A stretch of DNA of 36,186 bases from Saccharothrix coeruleofusca (GTDB taxonomy: Bacteria > Actinomycetota > Actinomycetes > Mycobacteriales > Pseudonocardiaceae). Under the pieces are notes generated by a model that saw only the letters and a list, made by a program, of their open reading frames with translations, was not told where the DNA came from and did no database searches. Made by a program: the position numbers and the translations under genes. The stretch lies in NCBI RefSeq assembly GCF_014648515.1, contig NZ_BMRG01000009.1, positions 42,567-78,752 of the forward strand, given 5' to 3'. Below are positions 30,466 through 36,186 of this stretch, one piece after another (position 1 is the stretch's first letter; each line of letters opens with the position of its first letter).

Positions 30466-32385
30466 GTGCACGTTCGAGTTCTCGGTACGTTCCACGTGTC
30501 CAGGGGAGGTGTGGATATCACGCCGACCGCGCCGAAGCTCCGCCAGCTGCTGGCGCTGCTCGCGCTCAACGCCGGTGTGGTGCGCACCGACCAGATAGTC
30601 GACGAGCTGTGGGAGGACCGGCCGCCGCTCACCGCGACGACCACCCTGCAGACCTACGTCTACCAGTTGCGCCGCTCGCTGCGGTTGACCGGGGCGAGCG
30701 CGGGCGAAGCGGGTCGCGAGGTCGCGCTGCACACCACCCGCGGCGGGTACCTGCTCGAACTGCCCGCCGGTTCGCTCGACGTCGACCAGTTCCGCGCGCT
30801 GGTCGAACGCGGCCGGGCGGAGGCCGAGCGGGGTTCGCTGGAGGCCGCCGCCACGACGTTGCGGGACGCGCTGCGGCTGTGGCGCGGTCCGGTGCTGGCC
30901 GACATCCGGTTCGGCCCGGTCCTGCAGGCCGAGGCGGTGGGTCTGGCCGAGTTCGCCCGCAGCGTGCGGGAGCAGCGGTTCGACATCGAACTCCAGCTGG
31001 GCAGGCACCACGAGGTGATCGGCGAGCTGCGGGCGGCACTGGCCGAGCAGGCCACCAACGAGGGGTACCAGAGCAAGCTGATGCTGGCGCTGTACCGGGC
31101 GGGCAGGCGATCCGAAGCGCTCCAGGTCTACCAGGACGCCCGCGCCGTGCTGCGGGCCGAGCTGGCCGTCGAGCCGTGCCCGGAGCTGCGCAGGCTGCAC
31201 CACGCCATCATGACCGGCGACCCGGCGCTGGACCTGGCCGCGCCCGAGGCCACCGCGCCACGCGCCCGTCCGGCCGCGCACGTGGAGAAACCGCCGGAAC
31301 TGCCCTGCCAGCTGCCCCCCGCCTCGCCGGTGCTGGTGGGCCGCGAGGCGCAGGTGTCCGCGCTGTGCGCGGCGCTGACCGCGCCCGGCCGCCGCGCGCC
31401 CGGCGTCGCGGTCGTGGTCGGCCCGCCGGGCGTGGGCAAGTCCGTGCTGGCCGTGCGCCTGGCGCACCAGCTCAGGGCGGAGTTCCCGGACGGCCAGCTC
31501 TACGCCCGGCTGGTCACCCCGGCGGGCAGACCCGCCGATCCCGTCGACGTCCTCGGCGACTTCCTGTCCTCCTGCGGCCGAGCCGTGCCCGCGACCGCGT
31601 CGGTGCAGGAGCGGGTGCGGGCGTTCCGGAGCTGGACGGCCGACCAGCGGGTGCTCGTGGTGCTCGACGACGTGGTCTCCGACGACCAGCTGCGCCCGCT
31701 GCTGCCGATCGGCCTCGGCTGCGCGGCGCTGGTGGTGGCCCGGCGGCGGCTCACCGACCCGTCGATCATGCGCACGGTCCGGCTGGCCCCGCTGGACGCG
31801 ATGGAGGCGCTGGAGCTGATGGTCAGCGTCCTGGGCAGGCGGCGGGTCGCCGCCGAGGCCGACGCGGCCGTCCAGCTGGTCACGATGTGCGGCGGGCTGC
31901 CGCTGGCGCTGCGCGCGGCCCTGTGGTGGCTGGAGCTGAGACCGCACTGGTCGGTGCGCAGGCTGGTGCACCGGGTGGGCGCCGCGCCGCAACTGCTGCT
32001 GGAACCCGGCCCGCCGGAGCTGGACCTGCTGGCCAGCGTCGCGCGGACCACCGAGCTGCTGCCCGCGGCGGCCAGGGTCGCGCTGCGCTGGGTGTCCCTG
32101 GTCGACGGCCGGATCGTGCCCGGCGACCTGGCGGCGGCCATCCGCCTGGGCGAGGCCGACGCCGAGGCGCTGCTGGACGAGCTGGTGGAGTTCGGCCTGC
32201 TGGAGGTGGAGCAGCCGTCGGAGGCACCGGCGCACGGCGCGTTCCGCTACCGGTGCCACCCGGTGATCCGCCGGGTCGTCGACCTGCTGGAGGCGGACGC
32301 GGAAGCCGGGTCGCCGGTCTTCGGTCCGAACCTCGCGCTGAACGTGGAGGATCGCGGCGTGCTGCGGCGCGCGGTCGCGATCTGA
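30466..32385 (+). CDS. SARP-family pathway-specific activator with NB-ARC domain
   Basis: The 639-residue protein starts at GTG 30466. The OmpR-like DNA-binding domain (about 1-98) contains PKLRQLLALLAL and LQTYVYQLRRSL. The activation domain follows (about 105-250), then the NB-ARC ATPase with Walker A GPPGVGKS (319-326) and Walker B RVLVVLDDV. The C-terminus keeps a winged-helix-like RYRCHPVIRRVVDLL. No TPR repeats follow, so it is a medium-size SARP, and unlike the SARP at 12546 it ends cleanly. The gene is the first of the polyketide operon (72 bases before the PEP-synthase-like start), so it most likely activates that cluster. The 267 bases upstream carry the promoter, but clear heptamer repeats were not seen. 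Confidence 0.93.
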   Translation: MHVRVLGTFHVSRGGVDITPTAPKLRQLLALLALNAGVVRTDQIVDELWEDRPPLTATTTLQTYVYQLRRSLRLTGASAGEAGREVALHTTRGGYLLELPAGSLDVDQFRALVERGRAEAERGSLEAAATTLRDALRLWRGPVLADIRFGPVLQAEAVGLAEFARSVREQRFDIELQLGRHHEVIGELRAALAEQATNEGYQSKLMLALYRAGRRSEALQVYQDARAVLRAELAVEPCPELRRLHHAIMTGDPALDLAAPEATAPRARPAAHVEKPPELPCQLPPASPVLVGREAQVSALCAALTAPGRRAPGVAVVVGPPGVGKSVLAVRLAHQLRAEFPDGQLYARLVTPAGRPADPVDVLGDFLSSCGRAVPATASVQERVRAFRSWTADQRVLVVLDDVVSDDQLRPLLPIGLGCAALVVARRRLTDPSIMRTVRLAPLDAMEALELMVSVLGRRRVAAEADAAVQLVTMCGGLPLALRAALWWLELRPHWSVRRLVHRVGAAPQLLLEPGPPELDLLASVARTTELLPAAARVALRWVSLVDGRIVPGDLAAAIRLGEADAEALLDELVEFGLLEVEQPSEAPAHGAFRYRCHPVIRRVVDLLEADAEAGSPVFGPNLALNVEDRGVLRRAVAI

Positions 32386-32460
32386 CCGGTGACCCGGTCG
32401 GCGCCGCCCCGACCGGCAGGAACCCGGTGTCCGGCAGTCGCGGGCGGAGGGGGTGGAGCG

Positions 32461-33350
32461 ATGCGACCGGCGCACCGCGCCCGAGGGCTGGGCGCACGGT
32501 GGCGCCCGCCCGAGCAGGGGGTGCTGCGGCTGGGGTTGGACGACCCGCGGTGCCTGGACCAGAAGCTGGTGGGGAACCAGGTGGCGGTGCTGGCCGCCGC
32601 CGCGGGACGCACACCCGTCCCGGAGACCGTGGTGCTCAGCGTCCCGGTCGGCACGTCGGGCGGACCGCCGTGGGGGCCCGGTGCCGTGCCCGCCACGCGG
32701 TGGGGTGCGCTCACCGGGTGCCCGGTGTCCATCCGCAGCTGGCTGGTCCGGCCGGACCGGCCGGACCAGGTCGTCGAGCCGGTGTGGAACAACATCGACC
32801 CGGCCGGGCTGACCGAGGCGGTCGCCGAGATCACCGCCGCGGCCCGCCGAAGGGGCGCGGGCGACGCGGCACGCCAGCGGCTCGTGCTCGCCGTGCAGCA
32901 CTTCCGACCCGCGGCGGCCACGGCGCTGGTGCTGGTGGAGGCGCGCCACCGGGTGGACGTGCGGCTGTGCTGGGGCCTGGCCGAGCCGCTGGGCACGCCC
33001 CTGCACTTCGACCGGTTCTCCTTCGCGGGCGAGCCGCTGCACCTGGAGGGGTGCGCCATCGCCGACAAGTACACCGCGACGGTGGCCGCCTCCGGGGGCA
33101 CCCACAGCGTCCGGGTGCCCCCAGGGCTGGTGGCCGCGCCGGTGCTGGCGCTGGTCGAGGTCACCGAGCTGGCCGCCCGCTCCCGGCGGCTGGCCCGCGT
33201 CGGCGCCGCCCCGGTGGAGCTGGAGTTCGCGCTGGTCGGGACGCAGCGCCTGCTGCTGGCCGTGCGCGCTCCAGCCACCAGAGGGTTGCTCGAGGACGGC
33301 TCGAACGCGACTGGACGACCCTCCCACGGCCCGCTGCCACCCTCGACCGC

Positions 33351-33354
<4 letters not shown>
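32461..33354 (+). CDS. Degenerate PEP-synthase/PPDK N-terminal (ATP-grasp) protein of unknown function
   Basis: The 297-residue protein (ATG 32461, GGAG just upstream) follows the order of a pyruvate-phosphate dikinase N-terminal domain. VGNQVAVLAAAAGRTPVPET (38-56) matches the VGGKxxxLxxL..G.PVP start, and SIRSW (90-94) matches the VRSS loop. AVQHF (144-148) matches the VQxM strand, WGLAEPL (171-177) matches GLGExVV, and VELEFALVGTQRLLLAVRAP (252-271) matches the final DIEW...LLQaRP. The Lys of the VGGK motif, needed for ATP binding, is Gln40, and the ED after RSS is missing, so ATP use is doubtful. No phosphohistidine or PEP-binding domains exist. The stop overlaps the ACP start by four bases. 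I infer a non-catalytic or repurposed partner in the polyketide pathway. No known gene symbol is recognised. Confidence 0.7.
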
Positions 33355-35812
<2,458 letters not shown>

Positions 35813-35816
<4 letters not shown>

Positions 35817-36186
35817 TCGACGCGCTGCGCACATCGGCGAACGGGGACGCCGGGACGGTCACCGCCCCGCCGCCCGCCGCGCCACCGGACGACCCGTCGG
35901 TGCTCGCCGAGCTGTCCAGGGTGGTCGCGGAAGTGGCGCGCGGGGCGCCGGTGCCGCCCAGGCGCATCAGCGTCTCGCTCGGCGAGGCCCGGATCGAGGT
36001 CGACTGGGGGCGGGTGCCCGGCGCCGCGCCGCCGTCGGCCGCGCCACCGGCGCGACCCGGGCAGGAAGCCGAGCAGGACGCGGGTCTGGTGCGGGTGTGC
36101 TCGCCGCTGGTCGGCACGTTCTACCGCGGCCCCCAGCCGGGAGCCGCGCCGTTCGCGGCGGTCGGGGACGAGGTGGCGGCCGGGCA
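35813..36186 (+). CDS. accB: Biotin carboxyl carrier protein of acetyl-CoA carboxylase (3' end outside window)
   Basis: The first 124 codons are visible. The start ATG overlaps the carboxyltransferase stop by four bases. An Ala/Pro-rich linker ([15 protein letters not shown]) separates an N-terminal helical segment from the start of the biotinyl domain ([20 protein letters not shown]), which is the standard VxSPMVGTFYxxPxPxxxP motif of BCCP with Met replaced by Leu. The biotinylated lysine motif lies beyond the window edge. It would carry carboxybiotin to the AccDA fusion; a biotin carboxylase (AccC) gene is expected next. Confidence 0.93.

Overview
The window is very GC-rich, uses GTG and TTG starts freely, packs genes with 4-base start/stop overlaps, and carries SARP regulators, many MarR/LysR regulators and drug-type exporters. 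This points to an actinomycete, most likely a Pseudonocardiaceae-type genus (Saccharothrix, Actinosynnema, Lentzea or a relative); the genus is inference. No tRNA, rRNA, insertion sequence, CRISPR array or replication origin was recognised.

Layout. (1) 1-1815: a truncated SAM-methyltransferase-like gene and a divergent MFS exporter share a control region with one good and one weaker Zur-type zinc operator, suggesting zinc-chelator synthesis and export. (2) 1977-5147: a large secreted subtilase. (3) 5691-7669: a histidine kinase / NarL-type response regulator pair. (4) 7717-14588, all on the minus strand: a FAD monooxygenase coupled to a DHA2 exporter, a flavohemoglobin with a DosR-like box upstream, a SnoaL-like protein, and a SARP-NB-ARC regulator with a degenerate C-terminus and a TTA codon. 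(5) 14968-18745: a four-cysteine small secreted protein, a strong hairpin, then a LolD-like ATPase and FtsX-like permease pair. (6) 18986-23668: a LysR regulator convergent with a Tat-exported molybdenum aldehyde oxidoreductase operon (PaoABC type). (7) 24102-27645: a DHA2 exporter coupled to a secreted choice-of-anchor-P-like protein, a divergent MarR regulator, an antibiotic biosynthesis monooxygenase-fold protein and a second MarR regulator. (8) 27872-30198: a membrane protein, a 7Fe ferredoxin and an adrenodoxin-reductase-type ferredoxin reductase.

(9) 30466-36186 looks like the left edge of an aromatic (type II) polyketide gene cluster: a SARP activator, a degenerate PEP-synthase-like ATP-grasp protein, an acyl carrier protein, a TcmN-type aromatase/cyclase, a fused acetyl-CoA carboxylase carboxyltransferase (AccD+AccA) and the start of a biotin carboxyl carrier protein. 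Four of the five junctions after the SARP are start/stop overlaps or a few bases apart. The expected KS-alpha/KS-beta pair is not in the window and would have to lie to the right. The ferredoxin/reductase pair and the MarR/monooxygenase genes may be the outer shoulder of this cluster.

The items most worth a second look are the lone pseudo-PEP-synthase protein translated together with the ACP, the Zur-controlled methyltransferase/exporter pair, the DosR-like box at the flavohemoglobin, the small cysteine-containing secreted protein next to an ABC exporter, and three TTA (bldA-type) codons in regulator, transporter and membrane genes.
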